This document shows positions 23,936-32,857 of a stretch of 49,519 bases of DNA, one piece after another. The stretch's first letter is position 1; the number at the start of each line of letters is the position of its first letter. The notes below the pieces were generated by a model. That model ran no database searches, was not told the DNA's origin, and was given only the letters and a program-made list of their open reading frames with translations. The stretch is from Chitinophagales bacterium (GTDB taxonomy: Bacteria; Bacteroidota; Bacteroidia; Chitinophagales; BACL12): the NCBI GenBank assembly GCA_019694895.1, contig JAIBBA010000007.1:1-49519 (forward strand). Direction: 5' to 3'. Position numbers and translations under genes: made by a program.

Positions 23936-26826
23936 TGTTTAATAAGATTGGTAGAATAGACCTGATCGCCGTCAGTGATCACTAACAGATACATCCCTGC
24001 CGGCATGGTGCTTAGTGTTAGCTGTATATTGTCATTTGAAGAAATTGCTTTTTGCATAACACAGTTGCCATTTCCTCCATATAATTTTAAAGTAGCTGAA
24101 GATGATAGATTGATTTCATCGAGGTAAACAGTGCATGTTGCAACGGTTGGATTTGGATAAACCTGCACATTTTTGGATGCAACGTTGTTGGAGATCGAAA
24201 CAGGATTGCTACCGTATAATATAGTAACTATATCTCGCTGACCACCTTCACTTCCGCCACTTATATAGGTTCCATTGTCATATAACATCAGGGTATTGGC
24301 TACATCATTACCTCCTGCCGCACCATTGTATAATTCTGTATTCGTAATGGTGCCGGTTTCATCAAGATAAATAGTGATATAATCATAATCTTGGTTTCCT
24401 GCTTCACCGTTATCGGTTTGTCCGCAAATCACAAATCCGGTATTTGATGCGTATGCTGATTCAGATGCGTCGTCATTTGCACCGCCATCAAATAAGGTTG
24501 TAGATTGCCAGTTCCCATTTGTATCAAAATATACAGCAGCAATGTCTCCATTTAATGTGATCGCATCAGTATCAGGCGCCAATGTGCATGAAACTGCAAA
24601 TGATCCATCATCGAAAATCGCTAAGCCTTTCGCTTCGTCATTCCCGTTTTCACCATGATCATAAGTTGTGGTGAAAAGCTCATTCCCGGAAGCGTCAAAT
24701 GAAGCCGTAATTACATCGAAGTTACCTGTGGCAGTAATTGTATTTCCGGCAACGAATACATTCTCCTCTCCATCAATTTGTATAGCCGTAAATTCATCCT
24801 CAACCCCGATATCCGTTTTTCTTACCCACTGTTGAACTCCGCTGGTGTTATATTTAATCAGCAAAGCATCTATATCGGTAGCCGATGTTGTTTTACCTGT
24901 AACATATATATTGCCGGATGGCGCAACGACCATTTGTCGCGGAATGTCGTCGCCTCCACCGGTTCCCTGATAACGTGCTGTCCATACCACACCTCCTGAT
25001 GTATTTAATGTGATCACCAGAATATCATCATCCGATACCGCTGTGAGATCATTATCTGATCTACCGCAAACAACTAGATTTCCGCTTGGGCTCATTTGAA
25101 TACTCAGCGCTTTATCAGTTTCGTTCGAGGCTGCATCGTTATAAATGTATGACCACAAGCTATCACCTGCTGTAGATAATTTCATAACCAGAAGATCGTA
25201 TCCTGTGCCACTGTTTTTTAGAAACCCTGCAGCATAAATGTTATTACTTGCATCTACTGCCACCGACAATGCATCATCAGTGCTTTGCTTAGTACTTGTG
25301 CCATTGTAACTGCGTGTCCAGACAGGAGTGCCTCCTGCGCTGATTTTCATGATCAGGAAATTTCTGTCCTGATCAAAACTTGTTGTATATCCGGCAACAA
25401 TGGTATTGTTTAAATTGTCGCGAATAATCGCATGCGCATTATCTCCATTATCGCCAATGCCATTGAAAGTTGATGTCCATTGTTCAACGCCGGCATTATT
25501 CCATTTTACAACACATGCATCGCGGTTTGGAATGGATTCAGCATATCCTGCAACTATAATATTGCCCGATGCATCCATGGCTGAAGATGTTGACAAACTG
25601 CTGCTTCCTGCAATGGTTGAAGTTTTTGCCCATTGCATTACTCCACCGGCGTTAAATCTTACCGCTGCAATTTTATTGTTGATTGCAACTCCGGCATCAC
25701 TATCGCTATTTCCGGTTATGGTAGAATTTCCTGAAGCATCAACAATTAAATTTGATGGAATATCATCATCTCCTGCCGTGCCATCCCACGATTGCGCAAA
25801 TTGTTGAACACCTGAGCTATTGTATTTTACAAGCAGGAAATTATAATTTATTGTAACCGTTGAGGCGTCAGCATCACTTTGACCGGCTACATATACATTT
25901 CCGGATCCGTCTAGGGCAATATTTGTTGCGCGATCATCATCTACATAATCAAATATGGCTTGCCATTGCTCTACTCCTGATGTGTTGTAACATAAAGTGG
26001 CATAGTCGTAATTCGTGCCATTATTACTGCGACCGGTAACAAATATTTTCCCGGTACTTGGATCAATTGCAATATCAGTAGCACGATCGTGGTGCGTGCG
26101 ATCAAATAATTTTCGCCACATTTCATTGCCTGTGCTGCTATTATATTTTATAGTAAGATAATCGTCATCACTACCATTGCTACTTCTGCCTGTAACAATT
26201 ACGTTTCCATCTGTGCCAATTGCAATTGCTGATGGTCTGTCGGTTGAATGAATTGCGCCATCGGAGCGTTTTGCCCATTGCTGCACACCGTCGGCATTGT
26301 ATTTAACTACTACATAATCGTCATCATTTACCGGACTCACATCTTTATCGCTCTGACCGGCGATATAAATATTGCCTGATGCATCTGAAGTAATAGCATT
26401 ACTTTGATCAGATTCGTTGGTAGAATAATTGTAGAATGATGTCCAAAGTAAGTTTCCGTTGGTGCTATACTTTTGGGTAATGAAATCAAATCCTGTTCCG
26501 GCGCCTTTCTGATATCCGGTGATTACAATATTGCCATCTGTTGAAATAAGCATTGCCAACGCTTCGTCCGGTCCATTTCCGGTGCCGGCATATTGACGTG
26601 TCCATACAGTATCTCCTGCCGCATTGAATTTTGCCAGTAGAATATCTTTTGAAACATCGCGATTAATGGTATACCCGGCTGCATATGTATTGCCGGCATT
26701 GTCAGCAACTGAAGCCTGAAATACATCGCTGAAGTCGCCTTGCCCGTTGAAAGTGTTTGTCCATTGTGCTGACACAACAGCTGATACAAATAAGGTAATG
26801 CCTAAGATTGAAAATTTGAATTGCAT
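23932..26826 (-). CDS. Large secreted SBBP-type beta-propeller protein with T9SS tail
   Basis: 964 residues: signal peptide (MQFKFSILGITLFVSAVVSA), about 17 repeats of around 50 residues of the form DASGNIYVAG.S..D....D...VKYN..GV.QW...(F/Y)(N/D), and a T9SS type A sorting domain from VQVYPNPTVATCTV. It is a clear paralog of the protein at 14317-17460 but lacks the Ig-like domain. It is the first gene of the tightly packed leftward operon ending at 18481, with a recognisable promoter upstream. Surface protein of unknown function, perhaps a binding or adhesion module. Confidence 0.85.
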   Translation of the reverse strand: MQFKFSILGITLFVSAVVSAQWTNTFNGQGDFSDVFQASVADNAGNTYAAGYTINRDVSKDILLAKFNAAGDTVWTRQYAGTGNGPDEALAMLISTDGNIVITGYQKGAGTGFDFITQKYSTNGNLLWTSFYNYSTNESDQSNAITSDASGNIYIAGQSDKDVSPVNDDDYVVVKYNADGVQQWAKRSDGAIHSTDRPSAIAIGTDGNVIVTGRSSNGSDDDYLTIKYNSSTGNEMWRKLFDRTHHDRATDIAIDPSTGKIFVTGRSNNGTNYDYATLCYNTSGVEQWQAIFDYVDDDRATNIALDGSGNVYVAGQSDADASTVTINYNFLLVKYNSSGVQQFAQSWDGTAGDDDIPSNLIVDASGNSTITGNSDSDAGVAINNKIAAVRFNAGGVMQWAKTSTIAGSSSLSTSSAMDASGNIIVAGYAESIPNRDACVVKWNNAGVEQWTSTFNGIGDNGDNAHAIIRDNLNNTIVAGYTTSFDQDRNFLIMKISAGGTPVWTRSYNGTSTKQSTDDALSVAVDASNNIYAAGFLKNSGTGYDLLVMKLSTAGDSLWSYIYNDAASNETDKALSIQMSPSGNLVVCGRSDNDLTAVSDDDILVITLNTSGGVVWTARYQGTGGGDDIPRQMVVAPSGNIYVTGKTTSATDIDALLIKYNTSGVQQWVRKTDIGVEDEFTAIQIDGEENVFVAGNTITATGNFDVITASFDASGNELFTTTYDHGENGNDEAKGLAIFDDGSFAVSCTLAPDTDAITLNGDIAAVYFDTNGNWQSTTLFDGGANDDASESAYASNTGFVICGQTDNGEAGNQDYDYITIYLDETGTITNTELYNGAAGGNDVANTLMLYDNGTYISGGSEGGQRDIVTILYGSNPVSISNNVASKNVQVYPNPTVATCTVYLDEINLSSSATLKLYGGNGNCVMQKAISSNDNIQLTLSTMPAGMYLLVITDGDQVYSTNLIKQ

Positions 26827-26851
26827 GTGGTGGATTGTTCAGTTCCGAAAC

Positions 26852-26859
26852 CAAAAGTA
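26852..26859 (-). promoter_or_regulatory. Promoter of the seven-gene leftward operon
   Basis: Read leftward: TTG, 20 bases, then TACTTTTG, which matches TAnnTTTG fully with a -33 TTG at near-normal spacing. It lies 25 bases before the ATG at 26826. Confidence 0.65.
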
Positions 26860-27089
26860 TTTCGGTTCTAAACCCCACTCAAGGACAAAAAGACCTCATT
26901 TTCCCTCGATTTTTGCGTTTTTCCGCCTGTATTTGTCGTGTTGACGTGAGGGGCTTTCGCCTGAAATGCCTGCAAATAGGGCATCTTGCCGTATTACCTC
27001 GCCCTATTTTCTCCGATACAAAAATGCCCTTTTCGACAAATCAAGGGCTGAAAAAGGGTGTTTTTCCATGAAAAAACGGCAGAAGATAC

Positions 27090-27172
27090 CTGTATATACA
27101 GTTAAAAACATGTCTATACATAAAATATATGTATAGATACGTATCTCACTCCACTCTGATGACCTAAGGTCA
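27090..27172. promoter_or_regulatory. Cluster of four palindromes after the AAA+ gene
   Basis: Within 83 bp lie CTGTATATACAG (27090-27101), a hairpin TCTATACATA-AAATA-TATGTATAGA (27113-27137), AGATACGTATCT (27135-27146, overlapping the previous arm), and TGACCT-A-AGGTCA (27160-27172, covering the stop codon of the AAA+ gene). The hairpin, read leftward, is followed after a few bases by TTTTT and may be the terminator of the AAA+ gene. The others look like operators. The rest of the 343-bp gap (26827-27169) holds the promoter listed separately and nothing else I can support. Confidence 0.5.
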
Positions 27173-29824
27173 CTTGGTTTGGGAGGCGTCGCCCTTGTCC
27201 TGACCGAATTTGAAACCGATAGCCTCGCGAATTGATGATTTTGTTTCAATATCCGTCGCGAAATCATTCACATCATCAAGGGTAACCGTTTTGATCATCT
27301 CAGGTGTGCGCTGAGCAGCAGGAATACCTGCCATACGCAAATTTTGGGAATGCACAACCTCGGCTACCAGTTTGCGCATGGTTCGGGCATTGCCAAAATA
27401 TTTGTTTCGGGCAGCAACTAATTGGGTGATATAAGCTTTCAGATGCTCTCCGGCAGCTGCATCTAGGAACAAATACTCCTTTTGAAGCAGGTTATCGGCT
27501 ATGGTGAATAGCTCTTCGGCGTTATAATCTTCAAAATGCACAAACTTGTCGAAGCGCGATTTTAATCCGGGATTGGATTCCAGGAAAATAGCCATATTAT
27601 CGGGATATCCGGCAACAATGACGATGAAGTCTCCGCGACGGTCTTCCATTCGCTTTAATAAAGCTTCTATTGCCTCGCGACCGAAGTCATTCTCACCGCC
27701 CTGACTCAAAGCATAGGCCTCATCAATAAATAAACCACCGCCCATCGCTGCTTCGATCATGCTATCTGCTTTGATGGCTGTTTGTCCCACGAAACCGGCA
27801 ACCATTCCTTCGCGATCGGTTTCAATTAATTGACCACGCTCAAGAATTCCCAGCGCCTTATAGATCTTCACAAGAATACGGGCAACAGTTGTTTTACCTG
27901 TTCCGGGATTTCCTGTAAAGACTGTGTGCATTGAGAAACTGCGCTTCACATCGCGCCCAATCTCTTTATAGTATCGAACCAGTTTAACTGTTTCTTCTAT
28001 CTCATTTTTCACATTTGCCATACCGGTCAGCGCTTTTAATTCTCCAAGCGCATCCTGTAACAATACCTCGTCGATCGGCAGCTCAACTTTTTTAGAATTG
28101 CCGAGTCCGAAGATTTCTTCAATATCCGGTAAAATGATGGTGCTCAAATCATCTTTGCTTAATGCCTCAGGGTTTTCTGATTTCATCAATCGCAAGGCCA
28201 TATTTTGTTTAGCCTCCTCCATGATAGAATTGACAAAGCGAGCATTTCCGAATTTGTTATCGCGATTGCGATACGCTTCAACAACCTTCATGTAAACAAG
28301 ATTGCGCGCATCTTCTGCAATCATCACTGATCGACGTTTTGAATCATAATCGGCAATTGCCATCAGCTCATCAGGATTATAATCAGGAAAACTGATTACC
28401 TGTGAAACGCGTGAACTTAATCCCGGATTGCTATTCAAAAAATCACGCATTTCACGTGGATATCCGGCAAAAATAAATGCCACATCGCCGGGGCCATCAC
28501 TCATTTCTTTAATCAGTACTTCGATAACTTCTTTTCCGAAATCTTTATTGTCATCTCCGCGATCACTCAAAGCATAAGCTTCATCAATAAATAAAATTCC
28601 ACCACGTGCGCGATCGATAGCCGCTTTTGTTTTTGGAGCTGTTTGGCCGATGAATTCAGCAACCAAATCTACGCGTCCTACTTCTGTCACATCAGCGCGT
28701 TTCAATAAACCTAATGATTTATAAATTTTTCCCAACATGCGTGCAACAGTTGTTTTTCCTGTTCCGGGATTACCGGTAAATACCATATTGAGATTTATGC
28801 GATTTGTTTCTTCAAATCCTTTTTCCTGACGCAGCTTTAAAAATTTCAAATAAGTAGTAAGCTCATTGATTTCTTTTTTTACCGACTCAAGACCAATCAA
28901 TTCATCCAGCTCTTTTTTTGCAGCATCGTAATTTGCTTCGTCCGACATTACCTCAGCCTCTTTAAATGCGTCGGTGCTACTGTCGCTGCTTGTAAGCCAC
29001 ACCTGCTGCCCGGTCAGAGGCACTTCTGTTGTGCCAACTTCAAATGGGATTACGGCAACTATGGTATCCATGAATACCACTTCGCAGGTGTATTTATCTT
29101 CAAACCAAAAACCGGGATTTTCAGCGCCGTAGCCAACATCCATGACTACATTTTTGCGACTATCATTGATGTGTTCGAACCAATAACAGGCACCTTTTAA
29201 TTGACGGAGGTCATTGTAGAAATATAAATTTAATTCCAGGGGGAAATATTTTTCCGTATAGATTTTATTGTTCAAATCAAGCTCAACGGAAATATATTGT
29301 GCCGTATCTTTATTGAAGGCAGAAAAATATTTTCGTTCAGCTTTCGGTGTGTTTCCTTTTGGCGAATTAAATAATCTAACGGCATTAATATCGAAATAAG
29401 GATTGAAACCGGGTTTAACAGCACCATTGTTAGTGATATAAAAATAATTAGTGCCAACAAGTACATCGTCAATAAATATCTCCCATTTGTAGGTTCCCTT
29501 TTTCCACCAACCCGTATTCGGTGTACCCCATCCTTCGCGAACAATAATTACATTCTGATCAGGGGTAACTGTAATATCCTTATCGATATTGCACATCTCC
29601 TTCGCCTCATAATATTCACTTGCTTTGATTTTAACCTTCGCCGACCATTCTTCTTCATCGAATAAAATATTGAATAACTGTAATTCAACATTTACATAGC
29701 AAACTTCTGTTTCATCAAATACAATGCGATAATTTTTCTGGTTACCGAAAAAATTTTCCAGCGAACCATACACTTTCATCTCTTTGAATTTATACCGCTT
29801 TTTTTCTTCTATTTTCTTAGCCAT
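27170..29824 (-). CDS. Tandem AAA+ ATPase of CbxX/CfqX (EccA-like) type with duplicated N-terminal domain
   Basis: 884 residues from the ATG at 29824 (MAKKIEEKKR); a longer frame adds an unlikely 14-residue leader. Two CbxX-type AAA+ modules follow each other: Walker A GNPGTGKT at 351-358 and 638-645, Walker B (L)FIDEAYAL near 411 and 699, and arginine/sensor regions NPGLSSR and NPGLKSR. The first 290 residues are two similar beta-rich domains, each ending in a motif G(W/Y)G..N.G(W/F)W....Y....F(I/M)D (98-120 and 231-253). No signal peptide: cytoplasmic. Family members remodel proteins, e.g. Rubisco activase CbbX or T7SS EccA; the client is unknown. It is divergent from the PPK2 gene. Confidence 0.88.
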   Translation of the reverse strand: MAKKIEEKKRYKFKEMKVYGSLENFFGNQKNYRIVFDETEVCYVNVELQLFNILFDEEEWSAKVKIKASEYYEAKEMCNIDKDITVTPDQNVIIVREGWGTPNTGWWKKGTYKWEIFIDDVLVGTNYFYITNNGAVKPGFNPYFDINAVRLFNSPKGNTPKAERKYFSAFNKDTAQYISVELDLNNKIYTEKYFPLELNLYFYNDLRQLKGACYWFEHINDSRKNVVMDVGYGAENPGFWFEDKYTCEVVFMDTIVAVIPFEVGTTEVPLTGQQVWLTSSDSSTDAFKEAEVMSDEANYDAAKKELDELIGLESVKKEINELTTYLKFLKLRQEKGFEETNRINLNMVFTGNPGTGKTTVARMLGKIYKSLGLLKRADVTEVGRVDLVAEFIGQTAPKTKAAIDRARGGILFIDEAYALSDRGDDNKDFGKEVIEVLIKEMSDGPGDVAFIFAGYPREMRDFLNSNPGLSSRVSQVISFPDYNPDELMAIADYDSKRRSVMIAEDARNLVYMKVVEAYRNRDNKFGNARFVNSIMEEAKQNMALRLMKSENPEALSKDDLSTIILPDIEEIFGLGNSKKVELPIDEVLLQDALGELKALTGMANVKNEIEETVKLVRYYKEIGRDVKRSFSMHTVFTGNPGTGKTTVARILVKIYKALGILERGQLIETDREGMVAGFVGQTAIKADSMIEAAMGGGLFIDEAYALSQGGENDFGREAIEALLKRMEDRRGDFIVIVAGYPDNMAIFLESNPGLKSRFDKFVHFEDYNAEELFTIADNLLQKEYLFLDAAAGEHLKAYITQLVAARNKYFGNARTMRKLVAEVVHSQNLRMAGIPAAQRTPEMIKTVTLDDVNDFATDIETKSSIREAIGFKFGQDKGDASQTK

Positions 29825-29950
29825 AATGCTTTTAAATTTGGGGTAATGGGTTGTAAAAATAAACATTCCCTAAAAGTTTGGTCAACAAATTTTGTTGTAG
29901 TTAGTTAAGCTCATTTTTCAATCATAAGGTCAAATCCATACATTTACGGG

Positions 29951-30706
29951 ATGAATAGGATTAAGCTGTCAGAAATCCCGACACAACCACCCAAGGGCAT
30001 GGACAAAAGCGACCATGAGGATAAAACAAAAGCCCTGATAGAGGAATTAGGTGAATTGCAAAATGTATTGTTCGCCGAAGGCAAGCACAGCCTCTTAGTT
30101 GTACTTCAGGGTATGGACGCCAGCGGCAAAGACGGGGTGATCAAGGAAGTGTTCAGTGGTGTTAACCCTATGGGATGCCGTGTTAAGGGCTTTAAGAAAC
30201 CCAGTGAGGAGGAAATGAAACACGACTTTTTGTGGCGAGTGCATAAAGAAGTGCCTGAAAAGGGGATGATTCAAATATTTAACCGCTCTCATTACGAGGA
30301 TGTTGTAATTCAGCGCGTACATGAATGGGTTACTTTGCCCGTCATAAAGGAGCGGTATGCCTTGATTAATGCCTTCGAAAAGTTGCTGCAACAAAATGGC
30401 ACCATCATTCTGAAATTTTACCTGCATGTTAGTCGCGACGAACAGCAGGAACGCCTGAAGGAAAGGCTTTCAGACCCAAGGAAGATGTGGAAATACAATG
30501 CCAATGACCTGGAAGAAAGTAAGCGATGGGATGAGTACATGGTAGCCTATGAAGACGCCTTCAACACCTGCTCTCCGGACATACCCTGGATGGTGATTCC
30601 GGCTGACAAAAATTGGTATAAAGAGTATCTGATAGCCAAGACAATAGTGGAGGCCTTGAAAAAACTCGACATGCAGTATCCTCGAATCGATGGTCAAAAA
30701 GGGTAG
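29951..30706 (+). CDS. Polyphosphate kinase 2 family nucleotide phosphotransferase
   Basis: 251 residues. Walker A LQGMDASGKDG is at 52-62 and Walker B NRSHYEDV at 111-118; the lid region RLSDPRKMWKYNANDLEE follows. This is the one-domain PPK2 type that phosphorylates nucleoside mono- or diphosphates with polyphosphate, or the reverse. Substrate class (I, II, III) cannot be fixed by eye. The start ATG at 29951 lies four bases after a -7-like TACATTTA (29939-29946), suggesting little or no leader. Divergent from the AAA+ ATPase gene. Confidence 0.9.
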   Translation: MNRIKLSEIPTQPPKGMDKSDHEDKTKALIEELGELQNVLFAEGKHSLLVVLQGMDASGKDGVIKEVFSGVNPMGCRVKGFKKPSEEEMKHDFLWRVHKEVPEKGMIQIFNRSHYEDVVIQRVHEWVTLPVIKERYALINAFEKLLQQNGTIILKFYLHVSRDEQQERLKERLSDPRKMWKYNANDLEESKRWDEYMVAYEDAFNTCSPDIPWMVIPADKNWYKEYLIAKTIVEALKKLDMQYPRIDGQKG

Positions 30707-30794
30707 ACTCCTTAGATGCCGTTAGGTTTGAGGCCGTTGCATGAATGAAAATTTAGTGAAAAATTTTTGGATTTAATGTAGGAGCGATGTATTC

Positions 30795-32003
30795 TTGTAT
30801 GCTATTTTAACGCTAAAACTGCTCTTCAGGTTGGCATACCCGAAAAAACATATAGGTATTTCAATGATTTTCCTGTCCCTTTTATTGGGGATTATTGAGG
30901 GAAAAGCGCAGATAGTCAGCGATTTTACCTCCAATGACGAAAGTTGGAAGGTATACAACGAACCTTCAGGAGGAGCCCCTTATCTCCCTATTGTCTGGTC
31001 ATCTACCGGAGGAAATCCCGGCGGATATATCAGTGAAACTGACATTTCTATTGGCGCCTGGGGCTGGCTCGCACCCTCTGAATTTAAAGGCGATCTCTCT
31101 GCCTATTACAATTTTTATTTGTCATTTGACCTACGCGAAGACTCGCATGTTGGGTTGATGGATAGCTATTATGATGTGATGATCTGTAATGCTTCCGGAG
31201 ATACAATGGTCTTCAATACTACCTACGATCCACTTCCCATCAATACATGGGTCAATTACATTATTCCGTTAACTACCGCTGCCGGATGGAAATACGGTTC
31301 GTCTATTGCCGGTGGTGCTCCTGCTGTGACAGCCGCACAAATGACTGCTATTCTGGGTGATGTCAGTAAAATGCGCATCAGAGCTGAATTCTCGGGTCTT
31401 ACCTATGAGACCAACGGCATGGATAATGTCATGTTTACATGCGACCTACTATTGCCTGTTCAACTGACTTCCTTTTCTGCCGAAGCCATTAATAACAAGC
31501 TTTCCAGGCTTTTCTGGACAACTGAAAGTGAGTCGAACTGCCATGGATTTATAATTGAAAAAAGCGTTGATTTTGTAACCTTCGATTCAATAGGATTTAT
31601 TGAAGGTAATGGCACTACGTCTACGCCTCACGACTACGAGTTTTACGATAACAACTTCATGACCTCGGCTTATTACCGATTGAGAGAAGTGAATTATGAA
31701 GGAAGAATGTTCTCTTCTGATATTGTGTATCTTAAAAATGCATACAGTAATATTCTAACTACATTCGTTTACCCTAATCCAACGGATGATATCATAACCA
31801 TTGTAGCCGATGATGTAAACCGATTATTCAGGTATACCGTTTCAGATCTGTCCGGAAGAAATATGATGGAGGTTCCGGTTGGTGACTACAATGGATATTT
31901 TACCGCAAGCATCAGTATGGCCCAATATCCTTCCGGCGTGTATATCATAACCATGGAAAAGAAGGATGGTGTTGATATTCAGAAGATAAATCTGATAAAA
32001 TAA
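30795..32003 (+). CDS. T9SS-sorted secreted protein with lectin-like domain
   Basis: Up to 402 residues. A signal-like stretch (KKHIGISMIFLSLLLG to GKAQ), a beta-sandwich region (about 40-215, Trp- and Tyr-rich, similar in look to laminin G/carbohydrate-binding folds), a linker strand region (VQLTSFSAEAINNKLSRLFW, common in T9SS proteins), and a type A sorting domain from VYPNPTDDIITI. The start is uncertain: the ATG at 30864 leaves a signal peptide without its basic n-region, while TTG at 30795 keeps the KK pair, so the TTG or another non-ATG start is used here. Function unknown; likely glycan binding. Confidence 0.7.
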   Translation: MYAILTLKLLFRLAYPKKHIGISMIFLSLLLGIIEGKAQIVSDFTSNDESWKVYNEPSGGAPYLPIVWSSTGGNPGGYISETDISIGAWGWLAPSEFKGDLSAYYNFYLSFDLREDSHVGLMDSYYDVMICNASGDTMVFNTTYDPLPINTWVNYIIPLTTAAGWKYGSSIAGGAPAVTAAQMTAILGDVSKMRIRAEFSGLTYETNGMDNVMFTCDLLLPVQLTSFSAEAINNKLSRLFWTTESESNCHGFIIEKSVDFVTFDSIGFIEGNGTTSTPHDYEFYDNNFMTSAYYRLREVNYEGRMFSSDIVYLKNAYSNILTTFVYPNPTDDIITIVADDVNRLFRYTVSDLSGRNMMEVPVGDYNGYFTASISMAQYPSGVYIITMEKKDGVDIQKINLIK

Positions 32004-32305
32004 CTGATTAAGGGCTCCTTTCATTTACTGTAAATTCGCCTTCCGGCTAGTTTGTATCCAATTTTAGGGCGGCAGTCAACCGTCTTCGTTTCACATTGAC
32101 TAAATATTATATTGTTTGCACTAAGGCAAATCAGAAGTGAAGCAATTTTTATGTAATCTATTGAATATCAATACGTTATAATAAAATATTTCATCCCTTA
32201 ACAGGGGCTAACCTCAGAAATTTCAAAAATTCCTCAAGAAAATTTAAAGCAAATAAATCCAATGGAACATTTCCCTCGTAGATTTGCCAAGTTACAGACA
32301 TCAGA
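32004..32305. other. AT-rich intergenic region upstream of sigma factor
   Basis: About 300 bp. It contains a dyad TATTGA-ATA-TCAATA (32159-32173), a small hairpin CCCT-TAAC-AGGG near 32196-32207, and an imperfect -7-like TTGTTTG near 32112-32118. No gene is seen. Control sites of the sigma/anti-sigma pair probably lie here. Confidence 0.4.
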
Positions 32306-32854
32306 TTGACACCGTCTTCGAACATACAAGCAAACGAAGTGGCGTACATTCGTGGTTTACAATCGGGCGACACCGAGGTATTGAAAACCGTTTATGAGCG
32401 CTACGCTCCCGCACTGTTGGGGGTTATAAGTCGCATGGTGCAAGATGATTATCTGGCAGAGGATATTCTGCAGGAGGCCTTTGTAAAGATCTGGCACAAT
32501 GCATCAGCTTATGATGCTTCTAAAGGGAGGTTGTTTACGTGGATGTTGAATATTTGTAGAAACCTCACAATCGACAAAATGCGAAGCAGGGGCTACAAAG
32601 CAGGAAAGGCAACGGTTATGGACGAAACCCGTTTATATGAAGATCCGGGTAAGATCTATGATGCCATCAGGCCGGAAACAATTGGGTTGCGAGAAATGGT
32701 AGATAAGTTGAAACCGGAGTGGAAGGAACTCATCGACCTGATTTATTTTAAAGGATTTACCCAACAAGAGGTGGCGGAAGCGCTGAATATGCCCTTGGGG
32801 ACGGTAAAAACCAGATTGAGAAGTGCTATACAGGAATTAAGAACGATATTTTAA
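32306..32854 (+). CDS. ECF-type RNA polymerase sigma factor
   Basis: 182 residues. Region 2 (AYIRGLQSGDTEVLKTVYERYAPALLGVISRMV, LAEDILQEAFVKIWHNA, GRLFTWMLNICRNLTIDKMRSR) and region 4 (LIDLIYFKGFTQQEVAEALNMPLGTVKTRLRSAIQELR) are complete. It recruits RNA polymerase to stress- or envelope-related promoters. The ATG codons all lie inside region 2, so translation must use a non-ATG codon; TTG at 32306 gives the usual short N-terminus. The anti-sigma gene begins 4 bp after the stop, the standard pairing. Confidence 0.9.
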   Translation: MTPSSNIQANEVAYIRGLQSGDTEVLKTVYERYAPALLGVISRMVQDDYLAEDILQEAFVKIWHNASAYDASKGRLFTWMLNICRNLTIDKMRSRGYKAGKATVMDETRLYEDPGKIYDAIRPETIGLREMVDKLKPEWKELIDLIYFKGFTQQEVAEALNMPLGTVKTRLRSAIQELRTIF

Positions 32855-32857
32855 CAA

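Noticed and set aside
27090..27101. CTGTATATACAG as a LexA/SOS box
   Set aside because: The E. coli type needs CTGT-N8-ACAG; here the spacer is four bases, and the adjacent genes are not SOS genes.
27004..27267. Leftward open frame across the AAA+ gene end
   Set aside because: It overlaps the 3' end of the AAA+ gene in another frame and crosses the palindrome cluster; no recognisable protein features.
32265..32269. GGAAC as -35 of an ECF sigma autoregulatory promoter
   Set aside because: No matching -10 at 16-17 bases, and Bacteroidota ECF promoters are not well enough defined to support it.
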